64,000 bases of DNA. Origin: Pezizomycotina sp. ARF18 (taxonomy: Eukaryota > Ascomycota). Positions 1 to 12,905 of this stretch are shown here, piece by piece. The notes below the pieces were generated by a model. It searched no databases. It had not been told where the DNA came from and was given only the letters and a program-made list of their open reading frames with translations. Both the position numbers and the translations under genes were made by a program. Location of the stretch: contig AZLU01000171.1 of assembly GCA_002224055.1 (NCBI GenBank), forward strand, positions 27,976-91,975, given 5' to 3'. Numbering within the stretch: the first letter of the stretch is position 1; every line of letters starts with the position of its first letter.

Positions 1-1019
1 ATCCTTAAGAAGCCTCGCGAGGTCCTGCTCCACGTCCTTGGTCATAAAATCCGCGCTCTTCTTCTCCGTGATTATAACGCCGCATCGATCTATAATTCCG
101 CGGACCTTTGCCAGTTCGACGTCTTTGCCCGACTCGTTCGATTGTAAAACGCATTCTTTGGCTCCGAGTTGAATGAGTACGGACTGTAAAGCTGTTAGCT
201 TTCTCTACCTCCTTCAACTTGCCATGACATTTTTGGAAAGAGGAAAAAGGCAAAATCCTAGCTTCACAGAGGACAGTAACAGTAATTTTACCTCAAAATT
301 CGAGTATAGATCGTTATCGACAAACTCGCTCACGCGATTTCTCGGACGGTGGCGTCGGCAAAGGAGATACCAATTGTACGGGAGTCTGTTTTGATCGAAA
401 GCTTGACAGAGAGGATCATGGGACTGGATTCGATCTGGCCGCCGAGGTCTTCCTCGATGTCTTGGAGGTTTCCTGGCGATGCCTATAAAAAAAAATAGAT
501 CAGTCAAATCTGAGGAAACACACTGAGGCCACTGAAACTTTGGGGAGGGCAATACCTGCTTCACAATTTCCCAATTACTTTTTCCTCTCTGCGACGCCCA
601 TACTTCGATCTTCTTCCCTTGCTGGAATAGAGCTTCCCGGAGAAAATTCCGAAACGCAGCGACCGATAACGTGCACGACTCCAGCTGGTTCCTAGCTCCG
701 CCGAGCGTCTTTATGACCGATGTAGTTTTGTAGACCTAGATTCAAAAAAAAAAAAAAAAAAAAAAAAGGTAATCATTAGCCTGCTATTCCTTGCTATCGA
801 AGAAAAAAAAAAAAGAAAGAATTGGCAAAGGAATATCGAGGATACAAGAAGACACACTTACATGATTTGCGACGAACCTCGCGTCCTCGCCGTGAACTGT
901 GTAGTAGTCGTTCCGCTCGAAGACCCTGATCGTATTCTCGTCTTTTTCTGCGAGTTTCCGATTGAACCAGGAAATAAATCCGACTCGTCGTCTACTTTTA
1001 GCTCTGGTCTCGACGCCAT
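1..1019 (-). CDS. MSH2: DNA mismatch repair protein Msh2, N-terminal part (runs off window)
   Basis: Msh2 pairs with Msh6 or Msh3 to bind mismatches and small loops in nuclear DNA. Reading leftward from ATG at 1019, the protein begins MASRPELKVDDE and reaches the conserved VFERNDYYTVHGEDARFVAN of the MutS mismatch-recognition domain. Further exons carry VYKTTSVIKTLGGARNQLES, a block with EVWASQRGKSNWEIVKQ, ASPGNLQDIEEDL, VSEFVDNDLYSNFE and IQLGAKECVLQSNESGKD, in the order and spacing of other Msh2 proteins. Introns lie near 744-860 (with a 24-nt poly-T just before the acceptor), 485-555 and 180-290. Frame breaks occur near 985 and 330. Only about the first 250 residues are present; the ATPase part lies left of the window. 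The family match is firm; exon edges are approximate. Confidence 0.9.
744..767. repeat. 24-nt poly-A (poly-T on the gene strand) in an MSH2 intron
   Basis: A run of 24 A. On the minus strand it is a poly-T that ends a few bases before the TAG acceptor of the first MSH2 intron, so it serves as, or has expanded from, the polypyrimidine tract. Confidence 0.9.
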
Positions 1020-1120
1020 TTTCCGTTATATTTCTTTTCCCCTTTTGTGGCGAACGTGTATCGAGGGGGGGAAAAAATGTTTCCTGATAAGGAGATTTAG
1101 TCTGTTTAAGCTTAAAGGAA

Positions 1121-1161
<41 letters not shown>

Positions 1162-1909
1162 AGTAACTAACACAAGAAACGAGAGCTTGAGAAAAATATA
1201 GAAAGGAAGAGAAATTTTACTATTTAAATAAGTAACAATTTAGCTGAAAGTGTAGAGGAATAAATAAATATCAAGAAATGCAAGGGCCTGTGTACAAATG
1301 AACAGTTGATAAACGAGAGAAGATGTTCGAAAGGGAGAAACGAATATTATTCTCTCTTATCGGGCCTGAAAAACAACCTTTTCTTTTCTTTTTCTTTTTC
1401 TTTTCTTTTTCTTTTTCTCCCCTGGTAGTCAGTCAGACGCGTTGCTGCTTGTAATCTCACCTAAAAGCACCGCGTCAAGTCCCCCTTATCACGCGTAAGG
1501 CTTTTTTGGCCAACCCACAATATATTTTCCACTGTTTTTCTTATATTGCACGCCCCAATATATGGCTCAATTATATACTTCAAGTGGGCTCCATGATGAA
1601 TGTTCTCAACTGTTCCGTATAGCTCTTTGAGTTCAATACTATACTGGTTACAGATATCTACGTAAAGGCAATAGGGGTACTGCTTGTTATTGTGTTCAAC
1701 TACCTCTGAACTTATATTAGGGATTGGAGTTTGAATTCCAATTTATAGTCTTAATTAAAGCAATATTAAAATAGCAAATCCAAAAATCCAAAAATATATA
1801 AAGAACCGACAGAAGCTCGCTTGGTTTAGCTAAAGTAGATCGCTTTTTTAAACAGGAACAATAGGAAGGAAGAAAGGAAATGATATATATTGCTAAGTTA
1901 AAACGCTTT
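1020..1909. other. Intergenic region between MSH2 and the prenylcysteine oxidase
   Basis: No credible gene. It holds the MSH2 promoter and leader, a composite T11-A27 run at 1121-1158, a (CTTTTT)-type pyrimidine block at 1380-1420 and AT-rich DNA from 1550 to 1900. The oxidase gene ends at its lower edge, so 1,700-1,909 is probably its 3' untranslated region. Short ORFs here come from the homopolymers and are not supported. Confidence 0.6.
1121..1158. repeat. Composite T11-A27 homopolymer
   Basis: Eleven T are followed directly by 27 A, about 100 bp upstream of the MSH2 start. The same T-then-A arrangement recurs near 27441, 41155, 48223 and 52480. Confidence 0.9.
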
Positions 1910-4054
1910 TCAATTGGAACAAACAGAAGAAAAAAATTCGATAATTAAAAGGCTAAGTTTATCAGGTTCCTCAGAGTTCTCCCTGTAAAGCTCATCCGGC
2001 CCGGCCCATTCCTGGACGAGATTCGCAGCCACGTTCTTGCCCGAAAGGCAGTTCGTCTCCATCGTGCTAATAAACGGTTCCATATTCCCGGTGTAGAAAA
2101 TATTCTTCCGAGGACGTGTTCCGTGAAAGCGCTCCTGGGTTTCTCCTTAGGGTAAGAGTGCCAAACGTGCCTGTGCTTCCACGTAATTATGTCGGCGCTT
2201 CTCTCTTCAAGGTCCGATTTGGTCAGCCCATCATCTCCGCGATCATCTCGTCGGTCGTCTCCTCCGGACTAAATATCTTGTAAAGGTATTCCTTCTTGCA
2301 TAAACCATCCTCGAGCTCCCGGTTACCGGACGCAGCAGGTTTACGCTCCAGAAGCGAGATTTGCCGGGGTCCTCCGTCAGCGGATCAGCGTCCTCGGGCA
2401 GCGTCGTAAGTATCATATCCGGCACGGCTTCCTTCTCGTAGTTGAAGAACTTGGGTGAGAGCAGCAGGGTGAGGTGAAAAGGGTCACGTGGAGTCGGACG
2501 TATTCAATCTCCTCGGGTTCCTCGAAGGAAGACACCTTTATGCCGGTGAACTGATACGGTCCAGCGACCACCACTGCATCGTAGCTATCTGCACTGCTAA
2601 CGCTCTCTTCCTCGTTATCCCCACCTTCTTATATTGACAACCCAAGAACCGTCATCACCATCACTTGGTTTGATAGCGGTGACAGAGGTATTCAGGTTCA
2701 GTTTTGCGCCGGAAGTCTCGATCATCTTGGCGAAGATTTGCCAATTGCCTCCGACAACTCCGACGGCGTCATCCGTAGCCATGCAAACCATCGTTTCAAC
2801 GCCGTGAATGTGTCCCAAATTCGAGGCATAGTTGACACGTGTGGATGCTTGAATGAGATGGTTTGAAAAAGGAGGATATATACTGTTTGCAGCGAGGTAG
2901 TCCTGTGTAGAAATACGTATTAGTATATATTATCTATATTGAATAAGCAGGACGGACACCCGTCTTGGATACTCACAAGACCATTCTGGCTGGTTGCCGG
3001 AACTAATCCGAGGAAGTTCACCGTTTCATGCAGCGACTTCCAAGGAAAAACCGGCGGATTGTACATCTTTAAGAAATCGCCGACGATCTTCTTCGTAAGC
3101 CTTTGAGTCCTGATCGGAGACAATCCGTATTTCCACACCAACTTTGCAGTGTCCCACCAGCTGCTGCCGGCCCGGAGAGTGAAGACGAATTTTTCTCCAT
3201 CCCATCTGCAATCAAAATATAACACCGTCAGCGTCTACAGATAAAGTCACCAATAAACACATCAAAGTATTTTGTGTTCACTAACATTCCAGCGCCTCGT
3301 CTGCCTCCCCATTGCCATCAAATTCGGAGGTGTTCAATCCGAACTTTTCGACCGCGCCGTAGAGTATGGAGTTGACTTTCACGAATATCGAGGCTCCAAG
3401 TTCGACCGGCTCTGACGCATTGCCGTATACGTTGACAGTTGTTGACCTTCCACCGACCTATTTCAGAAAGAAACGATACGTAAGTTAGAAAGGCTTCTCG
3501 TTTGTAATACAACACGTAATTTAGAAGACTCTATAGTCAGAGGGTGTTATTACGTAGTGATTCCGTTCAAAAACGGTGATGTCGACTTTTAAGTTCTTCT
3601 GGGTTGCGAATTCTTCTAGAAAGTAAGCCGTGGCAGCTCCGGCGGCACCAGCACCTGTAATTGCGGTGAGAATTCAATCAAAGTAACAAATTAGCATGTG
3701 TTTCCGTAGATGAAATGGAACAATCGTGATAATCGATTCTTTCATATTAAGCAAATGATGTGTTATCGGCAGTGTCTCCACAAAAATTGCATTCGGTTAG
3801 CAGACCCCCCATTACTCTCCGCGTCACGATTATCTCAAGACGTCAAATGGAAGAAAACGGAATCACTAACCGATGATCGCAACCTTCTTCACCTCCGGCG
3901 ATTGTGTTGTTATTATAGGTTGTTGCTCCTGTATGTGTTCATTTGTTCCTGCGGAACCGCTTTCGAGCGCATGAGCGCCGTGGAACCCGGGAAATGGTGA
4001 GAGTAGTAGAGACGCGAGGACCGCGGAATGGAGGAAATTTCTAGTTAGATGCAT
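1910..4054 (-). CDS. Prenylcysteine oxidase / lyase family FAD protein
   Basis: Prenylcysteine oxidase is a FAD thioether oxidase that releases the isoprenoid from prenylcysteine during turnover of prenylated proteins, in the lumen of the endomembrane system or lysosome. From ATG at 4054 the product starts with a secretory signal (MHLTRNFLHSAVLASLLLSP), then the dinucleotide-binding motif KVAIIGAGAAGAATAYFLEE split by an intron, VDITVFERNHYVGGRSTTV, ELGASIFVKVNSILY, WDGEKFVFTL, a lyase-domain block ending in NYASNLGHIHGVETMVCMAT, and a C-terminal NIFYTGNMEPFISTMETNCL before the stop at 1910-1912. Introns fall near 3665-3865, 3465-3560, 3205-3285 and 2890-2975. The 2,000-2,630 segment changes frame several times. 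The order of motifs matches the family throughout; subcellular site is inferred from the signal peptide. Confidence 0.85.
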
Positions 4055-4449
4055 GGCAGGCTACCTAGCCTTTGGTTTTTAACTTGAAGCAACTAAAAGA
4101 GAGAAAGGGACAGACGCTCGGCGAAAGTCCCGCCAAATATAAGAAATATAATAGATCGATCAATAGTACTACTCTAGATATCGATCTCTTCGCAGTATAA
4201 AAATGCTCCTTTTTTTTTCTTCCTCAAGATTCGTTTCTTTTCTGGGTTAATTCCTTTTAAAACCTTTTTTCTTTTATTTATAAAGCCTTGCAATTATAGA
4301 TCAGCTGTGAGGGAAATAGTACTCGCAGTCGTTTAGTAAGAGATAGTATTGCATATGGCACCATGTTTGTTATGTGTGATAGCGGTTGATCGGGTGGGGG
4401 AGGCTCCACTATGATCACGGGAAAAAAGCAGGAATAAGCACGCCGAAAG

Positions 4450-4483
<34 letters not shown>

Positions 4484-6291
4484 TACTAGTAGGGCCTGCC
4501 ACCACCGGAAAAATTATACAGATAACAGAAGCAGCCAAATTGCAAACTTTCTCCCTTAAATAAGAATTCTGCAGGAGGAGAAATACTCAAGTAAGAAGAT
4601 GGATATAAAAATAGAAATATAAGTCAGTACAGTACAAAGTATTTAGTAGTTAGTGGGGAAATGCAAAACAACGATCCACTCGATTTGTAGACTTGTGGGC
4701 TTCTGGGAATTGAATACTTAAGTAGCAACTACGCTATAGGACAAAGTTTTAGAGTAGGCCAATTGAGTAATGATGATGATACTATCAAGCAATATAAGCC
4801 ACTTGCGAGAGAAAGGGCGAAGCCAAGGAGTATTATACTAGATGGATTGAAAGGAAAGGGAGAGTCTAGAAGCACGAGGAGGACGAGGAGGACGATATCA
4901 TTTCCACTGGTCATTATCATCGATTAGGTTTATTTATGGACGACGCAAGTTTAGAAGAACCAGAAGTGCAGTCGGTGGAGCTCGGACAAAGAGAAAGGTT
5001 ATGAATAACAACAATAACCGGACTATTGTTAAGCATGTTGGATCAATTGTCATCGGAGTGAGCCGTTTGTAAAAATTGACAATCTCTTTGTCTGTTTCCA
5101 TTTCCTGGTCCCAACGGTCCTTATTTCTCCGACAGAATTTGACTTTTGACAAGCCGCCCTTGCAGACGCTAAGGCCGTTTCATATTTAAATTTGGTTCGG
5201 GAATTATATACCGTTTTCAAAACTCTGCGACAGGTGAGCGAGCTGGGGGGGGGGGTGGATAAAGTATCATGGAAGAGTGTGAGGGATGTATTTTTTTTTT
5301 TTTTTCTAGATATCCTCTCAATGGATAACATTTTTGTTTCGCAAATGCTAAGAGCGTAAATCAAACATATAGATAGCCGGGCTCGTAAAAGAACCCAAAA
5401 AGCTCGTTAATATTGACCGATACCCAAACCACACCGTCTTAGATGTTGAGTCTTTCACTTTTGTTTTCTATTATACACACTATGTATATCCGGATAATAT
5501 ATCTGTAAAGGTTATTTATAAACAACTAACTAACATATAGTTCGAATTTTTTATGTATATATATATACTTATAGCACCTCAGACTTCTTAGGGAGACTAA
5601 ATGGTACAACATTCTGTAAGTTAACAATTAGGAGGTGAGTATGAGCGAACAAATTCCGAATGTGCAAGAAACCAATGTCATATTTGGACAGGAATATTGC
5701 CATTTATATTCTATACGAAACAATTGGCTGAAGGTCCTGGATACTGACGATACACACATCATTCTTAGAAAAAAGATTTATACCAATATAATTATTTTAT
5801 TTTCTATTTTTCCCCTTGTGGGTATAGAAGGGAAGATTATGAACAAAAAATCTGAATAAAAAGAAAACCATGTAAAAGAAGGCATTATAATGAACATGAT
5901 GAAAATGCGCCTGGAAACGAATTCTTATAAAGTTGAGCGGCTCTCCTTTTTTTAACAGAGAGTAATTTTGTATACAGGTATTGAATGAAAGAAAAAAAAG
6001 TAACTTCGTGACAATCTTAATAAAGCGATATTGAACAAAGATATTTGAGTGGTTTTTAGTGTAAGTAAGAGGACGCTTGAACCCCATCAACAAGAAAACC
6101 AGGAAAAGAGCCTTGTGAGTTCCGGAGACAACACCGTTTTTCCAATTCTATACAGTGACCATTGGAAAGGATTAGAGTGAAGAAGAGAATAAAAGAAAGA
6201 CAGTCATAAATACAAAGATGTGTTAATGCAAGGCAAGAAAGAATTTCGGAAATGCGGTTCATTAACTTCGTTAGTCTATGCTGGAAACCTA
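4055..6291. other. Intergenic region upstream of the oxidase and downstream of FKS1
   Basis: I find no recognisable gene in 2.2 kb. Features seen: the oxidase promoter, a 30-nt poly-A at 4450-4479, a G11 run near 5244 and a T15 run near 5291. The short ORFs are either low complexity or lack any family motif. The stretch 5,900-6,290 is probably the FKS1 3' untranslated region. Confidence 0.5.
4450..4479. repeat. 30-nt poly-A tract
   Basis: Uninterrupted run of 30 A about 400 bp upstream of the prenylcysteine oxidase start codon. No target-site duplication or retroelement body is visible beside it. Confidence 0.9.
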
Positions 6292-9200
6292 TCACGAGTC
6301 CGCCGACGTGGTTTTGGTTGGAGTGATGGTTGGGATTCCAGATGTATCGTTGTGGGCTTGGTTGTTTGGCTGAATCAACAAGGGGAAGTTGCCAATAGGG
6401 AGATTCGTAATTTTAACATATCCTCCAGCCTGGAAATAAGGAGATTTTTGATTAGCAAAGGAGTTCCTGGCCGAGTAATGGCAAACGGGAGAGAGCAACT
6501 TACGATAGTAGGTCCGACAAGGAGAGCTACAAAGAGGACCAACAAGACGAAGTAAAGGATGGCGAATCTGATAACCCTGCGCCTCCTGAGTTTGGAAACC
6601 TTGGACGAGTAAATAGGAGGCCGAATCTGCTTCGATGGGCGGAGCCAGAAAAGCATGACGCTATGGAAACGGTCTCCGTATGGGAGAAGGAGGAACGGGA
6701 GCTGCAGGAACAGCAAACATGTCCCACTATAGCAAAGAAGAAAGCAAATGAATTAGTATATATAGAAATTTGCTAACCTAGGGTCCCGAGGAGAAAAGAC
6801 TTACGAATGCAGTCCGTGGCGAAGAAACCCATTTCGGTAATCTTGCACAGAAGTTCGCGACCAGGTTGAGAGATAGCGTGCAATCCAAGTCCGTACCACT
6901 TTCCGGTCCAGAAGGCAACGTTACTCTGATCCGTCCTGAACTCCCTGGTAAGGGCGAGAACAATAATAAGCTTGTACAAGAACCTTTGAATAGCAGTGAC
7001 GGCGATCATTCCAGACAGGGCACGGGAGAAGTTCCAGCCTTCCAAGAACCATAGGGCCTAATAAAAACGTCTGTTAGTCTGTATTCACTTTAAAAAAAAG
7101 AGAAGAAAAATGTAGTCAAGGGGAATAAATACCTCGAAGAAAACTATCAGCATAATCGTCGCAATCGCGTGAGCGATACCGGCCAAGACAGCACCGAACT
7201 TCTTGCAGCACATGCTCAGGAGCGGGCCCATGCAGCATGCCATGGCAAAGAAAGCCGCACAGACACCGGCATTAACGCCGATCGGGGCGAACGCGATAAT
7301 GGCAAGTCTAATGATGGAGCTAGACTGTTTCGTATCCTTAACACCCGCTTGAGCATTGATGAAAAGGTAAGGAACGAATGTGATGATAACAAGGCAGAAT
7401 GGTCCCAGGACCTCATTGAAGATGATATTCGTGATCTTAGCACGCGGGACATCTCCAGACATCTTTTCAGAAGGGTCTCCGAGATTCTTGCGCTTGTAAC
7501 CAGTGATCCTGGTACGTGACAGACGGCAGAAAGCGATCCAGGACGAGTGATTAGACCTAGAGTTTCCACGCGAGAGCCACCTGAGGAAGTCACGGTAATC
7601 GATGAAGAAATCGTTCCAGGCGAACTGATGCGGATTGTAAAGGAACGGCGAGATACAGAGAGCGAGCAGGGAGATCCAGAAGTAAATTAGGAACCCATCC
7701 CAAATAGTCACTGTAGCGAAGAGAACCATCATCAGGGATCGAGCACCAAGATAGATCGAAGGGCCGGCAAAACGAGAGTAGAGGACACCAAAGGGATACG
7801 GGCAGTAGCAAAACCACGACCGGTACCGATGTACCTGGCACCACCGAAGGCAAGGTCGTTTAGCAGGGAGTTGGCGTAGATCTGGCACACGAAAACTTCA
7901 AACATGGGAGAGAGCGAGCAGAAGTGCTTGGCGAGACGAGTAGCCGCACGCCAGAAGCCGCGTTCCGTAAGTTCCTGGACGACGAGGGGCACGAAGGATA
8001 CGAAAAAGACGATGACGATAGAGATGATACAGCGGCGGACCCATTGCATGACCGGCGTCAGGTTGTAACATCCAAAGGGCTTAAGTTCATCTGTGATGGG
8101 GACGTTGGGATCGTAATCGCAGATGGTGACTTCGTGATGGAGAGCACCCAAGTTGATCAAAACCAACATGAAAAGCTGCACCGACAGAATGATGAACAAG
8201 TTGTTGATGTGGAAACCAGGATGTGCGTAGTAGAAGGACAAGAAACGATCCAAAGGAAGTTGGGTACCGAGATAGTAGTATTCGCGAGAAAGCATCTGTT
8301 CGCCCATACCGGTGCCGATCTTGGTTGTGAAGTTAAGAATGGATCCGAACCAAGATCACGACCTTTTCCGCATTGGTAGTACTCGCAGTGCTTGATGCGT
8401 CCACCACGGATGAGAGCGTTCATACCGGCGTAGATATCTTCGTTCAAGTGTAATCCCTTTTGGGCCTTTGAAACACCACCTCGAGTGTTCATAAAGATAC
8501 CGTTCAAGAAATCAGGATGGCCGTAATGAAGCTTTCCACCGATTTGAGCGAGCGTCCTGGCAAACAATGTACCGAATGTCTGTTCCTTACCGGCGGCGAC
8601 GTCGCCCAAGATACCGATGTTCTCCGAGAAAATGTACTCACGGGCTCGAGAATAGCAACGGGATTGGTGGTGGTGGGAGGAAGGCCAGGAGTATAAGGGG
8701 AAACATTCTCGACGGTCATTTCTTCGAACTCAGCCAAAACGCTACGGATCTTGAGACATTCTTCTAGATAATTGTCCTGGTTGGCGTCGATGAGCTGGAT
8801 GTATTCACCTCTGTAAAAGATGATAGCATGGTTCTGATTGTCACTCTTGCCGTCGCCGAGAATAGGGTTACCGGAAAGCTGGACTCTGAACTTGGGTCTG
8901 CGCATGCCATTTTCCATAATTTCAGAGTGGCCATCGATAAGAGCGGAGTAGATGCGAGGTTCCTCTCCTTCATTGACAGGCGGTTCTTCGTCAAGATAAG
9001 CGATCTGGAGGTCGGGGTACGCGCGCAGGAGAAACTCGGTGTTTTCCATTTCTTCCTTTTTAAACTTGGCGTAACGTTGCATAGAGACGATGATCTTGTA
9101 TTTGCGACGGGCCATCCTTTCCAGTTCACGCTCAAGCTTATCCGTGTTTCCTCCGAACATTTGAACAACCTCGGGTTTTCGACCCTGTAGAGAAGCTTAA

Positions 9201-12200
9201 TCGCACGGCTGTAGTTCATGAAACCAGAGATCGTGCGGTACAAGGTTTGGGAACGGAGGGAAGCCCAAATACGGTTCTGAGCGTGTACTCGGAGCAGCAG
9301 ACTTGAAACCAATGCAATAAAACGGCAGATCGTCAATCTTGCTCTTCTGGGTCTCCTTTTCGGTCTTTCCTCGCCGTTGGCGAATTGAGAAGTCTCGTCA
9401 GCGAGAATTTTGGTGTCCTTAACGAAGCAATCCCATTCGTGAGTGTGCAATTGCTTCAGGTATTCCAGGAGAGTGACGCGGGAATACGGATCATCTTCAC
9501 GAATAATTTCCCGAAGCGATAGAAGAATCTTTTCGAGTAGTGAGGGATGAGAACTGTGAAAGTTGGCATGTTGTCCACCGCAGAGGCTCAGGGATAGGCG
9601 TCGAGAGGGACTGGGCAAAGAAGGATACGGCGCTCGGCTTCGCTCTTTGTTGGGAAGAACTCGGTCTTAAACGAGTGATCTTCCTGAGAGACGAAGAAGG
9701 TGGGGCTCGAAGAGTGCGTTTGCCCTCCTGCTCAGATGGAACCTGGTGGTAGAGAAGTTCTGGACATGATCGATCGCAAGCAAGTGTTCGCGGTACATGG
9801 AAATGATTATGGCGTTCCAAACTTGAGAGATCAACACTTTCGGCTTGTACTTGATCTCCATATCCGTAGTAGCGAGCACCTTGGAGTAGATACGCTTGGG
9901 AAGACGGGAGAAGATGTTACGCCAGGGGGTCCAGATGGAAACACCAAGATAGAATGATCTCGCAACGGAGAAGATTGCATTCCAGATGATGTACCAGAGA
10001 TACGTATCCAAGAAGAACAGAACCAGATCGGTGAGAAGCATCAGGCCGAGCACGAAGCGAGGATGATTCTGGCAAACCATCTTACCAGCCTGCGGTCCGA
10101 GGAGAGCATCACCGTAGCAGTTAAATACCTTCATGGTAGACAAGATTCTGCTGGTATCGACAAAGTTACGAGTCAAGAAGAAGTAAGACTCGGAGAACTT
10201 GGCGCCGAAAACAAGAACCCAGATCCGTACGACATCCACATGTCATTGCCCTTGAGGCGTGGGTAACTGGCGGTGAATGTCTGGCTAGCAACGTAACGGC
10301 GAGTGTTCTTTGTGAGGTAACTTCCCCAGAGACCGCCAAGCGGCATGAAGAGAAGAACACGAAAACCGCAAGGTTGAAGAAAAATTGAACGGGACGAGGA
10401 TGTTTGCTATCTTGTCCGTGGAGCTGACAATGAAAACGTAACCGGAGGGACCAACGCAGACCGCAAAGATGATGACGAGGAATAGAAGACGACGAGAGAG
10501 ATGCTCCGCACCAGCCCATCTGCGAGGAACAAAAGCCCATTCAGCACAGGTAGCCATGATCTGGATGAGAGTAGCGATAGCACCACCGAGCGCGACAATA
10601 GACCACCGCAATGCTCTATGCGGCTGAGTGTTATCACGCTGATTGTAGTTGGCCGTGTAAAGAGTAGTAGAGTTGTTCAAAGTGTAGAACCAGAACGACG
10701 AGACGTGGATAACCCAGATGCGGTTGAAGTTGACCATCAAGTGCCACCAGGATCGGGTTTCCTTGTAGGTCTTGAAGAAGACCTTCTTCCACTCGACGTC
10801 CTTGAGCTTCAGGTATCGCTGAGGCGCGGGGACATCTACCAGACGGGTTTTGTCGCCCATTGTGATACGCTCGATACCTTCTGGATACCAGAACAGCTGA
10901 TTGATATCGTCGTACCCGATGATCCTGTTGTGATCTCTCTCTCGGCGTACGTACTTCCCATCAAGGATTTCGTATCCTTGGTCTCGACAGTACTGGTAAA
11001 GGGGGTGATGACGTTGTTGAGGTAGGTCCCCTCTTCGACTGGCTCAACCCGCTGCTGGCATTCTGGGGACTCGAGGTAGTCGTTGGCGCACTTAAAGATG
11101 AAGCACAAGCATTCCGGCATGAACCTCACCTGGTTTGCTTCACCCCAGCAGAGGAGGTAAAGGGCAACCTGGCGGACGCGGTCATGCTGGGACATCTTGT
11201 TCATCTTAGACTTCCAGCGGTATTTCAGCGGCTTCCAAGCTATTGTCCCCTTCCATCTCCTCAAGCGTTTGCTCGGGGTTCTCATCTCCCTTTTTGTTCT
11301 TCTTCGCGGCGTTCCTTGCCTTCCTCGTGCGACGGTTAGTCTTGCCAAGCTTCATGTTAGCGAAGCCAACCGCATCGTCGAGGTCCAGATGAGCGGCAAA
11401 ATACCACTTGCGGTAGTTCGCATTATCTCCACCAATGTAGTCGGCGTGGAGCGTAAGCAGAGCCAAGTTAGGGGTCATGCGGAAGCTCTGGAGTCGAGGA
11501 GAGTCATGAAGTGGTCGTACATGTTGCGCATGCTGTCACGCTGGAAACCAAATTTGGCGGTGAGGTCGAGGAAGATGTCTTCGATTTCCTCCTTACTAAC
11601 GGGATCTGGTTCTCCGTAGTCCATGCCGGATACGGTTCTTTCGACCTCGTCCCATGGGGAGAACGTTTGGGTTGAAATCGACACCGTATATCGGAGTCGA
11701 CGCGCCGGAAGAGCGGTTACCGTAGGACACCTGGGAGGAAGGCGGCCTGTATCCACGCCGGCCGTCGCCTTGGCCATCCTGATAGTTGTAACCCTCATCA
11801 CCTCGACCGTAGTAATCCATTCCGCAGCTCTAAGCCATGTCAGACCTCATGGTGAAGTCGCTGAAGGTTCCGAGCCCTCTTCGGAATCATGCCCTCTTCG
11901 CTTTCCCTTCCCATTTGGTCCCTGCTGATACTGCTGGCCGCCTTGCTGCTGATCATAATACTGCTGGTCGCCGTAATACTGATCATCGTAGCCACCACCT
12001 CGGCCATCGTCGTAATAGCCCCTTGGTCTTGGTAGGGGTTGCCACCACTCGCATTGTAGTATTGACTACATGGTTATCCACAATTAGCTTCGTATACTAC
12101 AGCAAGAGCCAAAAATGATAAGGTGGAAAGGGGGAAAAAAAGGTTGCTATCGGTGTCAGGGCCGCTGGACTAACCCATCGTCGTAATACCCATTGCCTTG

Positions 12201-12343
12201 ATCGTACTCATGTTGACCGTACGGTGACCGTGCTGGTCATACTGTCTTGATTGTAGTCGTCGTAGTATTCTTGCCCGTTGTAGTTCTGATGGCCACCATA
12301 GCCATCAATCGTACTGGGGGTTGTTTTGGTGTGGCTGAGCCAT
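6292..12343 (-). CDS. FKS1: 1,3-beta-glucan synthase catalytic subunit (GT48)
   Basis: Multi-pass plasma-membrane enzyme that polymerises UDP-glucose into cell-wall beta-1,3-glucan under Rho1 control; the target of echinocandins. Start is ATG at 12343 ([12 protein letters not shown]), followed by a Tyr/Gln/Asp-rich tail, then [52 protein letters not shown] and [20 protein letters not shown]-like sequence. Membrane blocks follow near 10,550-10,850 and 9,950-10,200, then the large cytoplasmic catalytic region (IPEPLPVDNMP-like, [29 protein letters not shown]-like), and a second membrane half ending [15 protein letters not shown]. Stop at 6292. Introns lie near 12110-12175, 7058-7132, 6729-6805 and 6428-6506. 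About 1,880 residues, the family norm. At least ten frame jumps interrupt an otherwise continuous match. Hot-spot 1 reads FLTRNFVDT, unlike the usual FLTLSFRDP. GAS1 lies next door in divergent orientation. Confidence 0.95.
10153..10179 (-). other. FKS1 hot-spot 1 (echinocandin site), divergent
   Basis: The codons read FLTRNFVDT between the conserved [10 protein letters not shown] and RILSTMKV. Filamentous ascomycetes normally have FLTLSFRDP here. Position 5 of the motif is Asn instead of Ser, position 4 is Arg instead of Leu, position 7 is Val instead of Arg and position 9 is Thr instead of Pro. The frame is unbroken on both sides for many codons, so this is not a frameshift product. Confidence 0.8.
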
Positions 12344-12877
12344 GATTTCAGGAACGAGCTCCTGGGGGGCAGCGTTAGCTTCGATGTTATTTTTTCCGGA
12401 TTACTGTTCAGATAAACATCACGAACGTACCTGGCCTCAATGACGCTCTACAGCCAAAGTGTTAGATTTGCCGGTTGTCTTTGATCAAAATCTGCTAGGG
12501 AACAAATGCTGGTTAGTATTCTTTGTTCTTTTTTTGTTGATAATAAAAGTAGTGTATGCAGTATAAGATATGCTAAAACTAACGGGAAGTATTGCTGCCC
12601 AAAGGTATATAGTAAAAGAGGCTTTCGGAAGATATTAGGGTTGGAATCCTAACCACGCTGTCTCAGGTGTATACTATAATAGGCATGGGAATAGAGGTGA
12701 GGAACGAATAGTGGAGGAGTTGTTCAATTTGGAGAGAGAATAAAGAATACAATAAGAAAGAGAAATTTCTTTTATTTTAATAACAATTCTATTTATTTCA
12801 TTATCGTAATTTCGTTTTTTTACGATAAACAAAAATAATTAGTGTTATTTCGTTTAATTGAAAAGGGTATAGGATGA

Positions 12878-12905
12878 CGATTATTATTATTATTATTATT
12901 ATTAT
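12878..12905. repeat. (ATT)n microsatellite
   Basis: About nine ATT units with one C interruption, in the FKS1 upstream region. Confidence 0.85.

Noticed and set aside
7169-8379. Plus-strand ORFs of 116-151 codons opposite FKS1
   Set aside because: They are antisense shadows of the strongly matching FKS1 frames and are broken where FKS1 is continuous.
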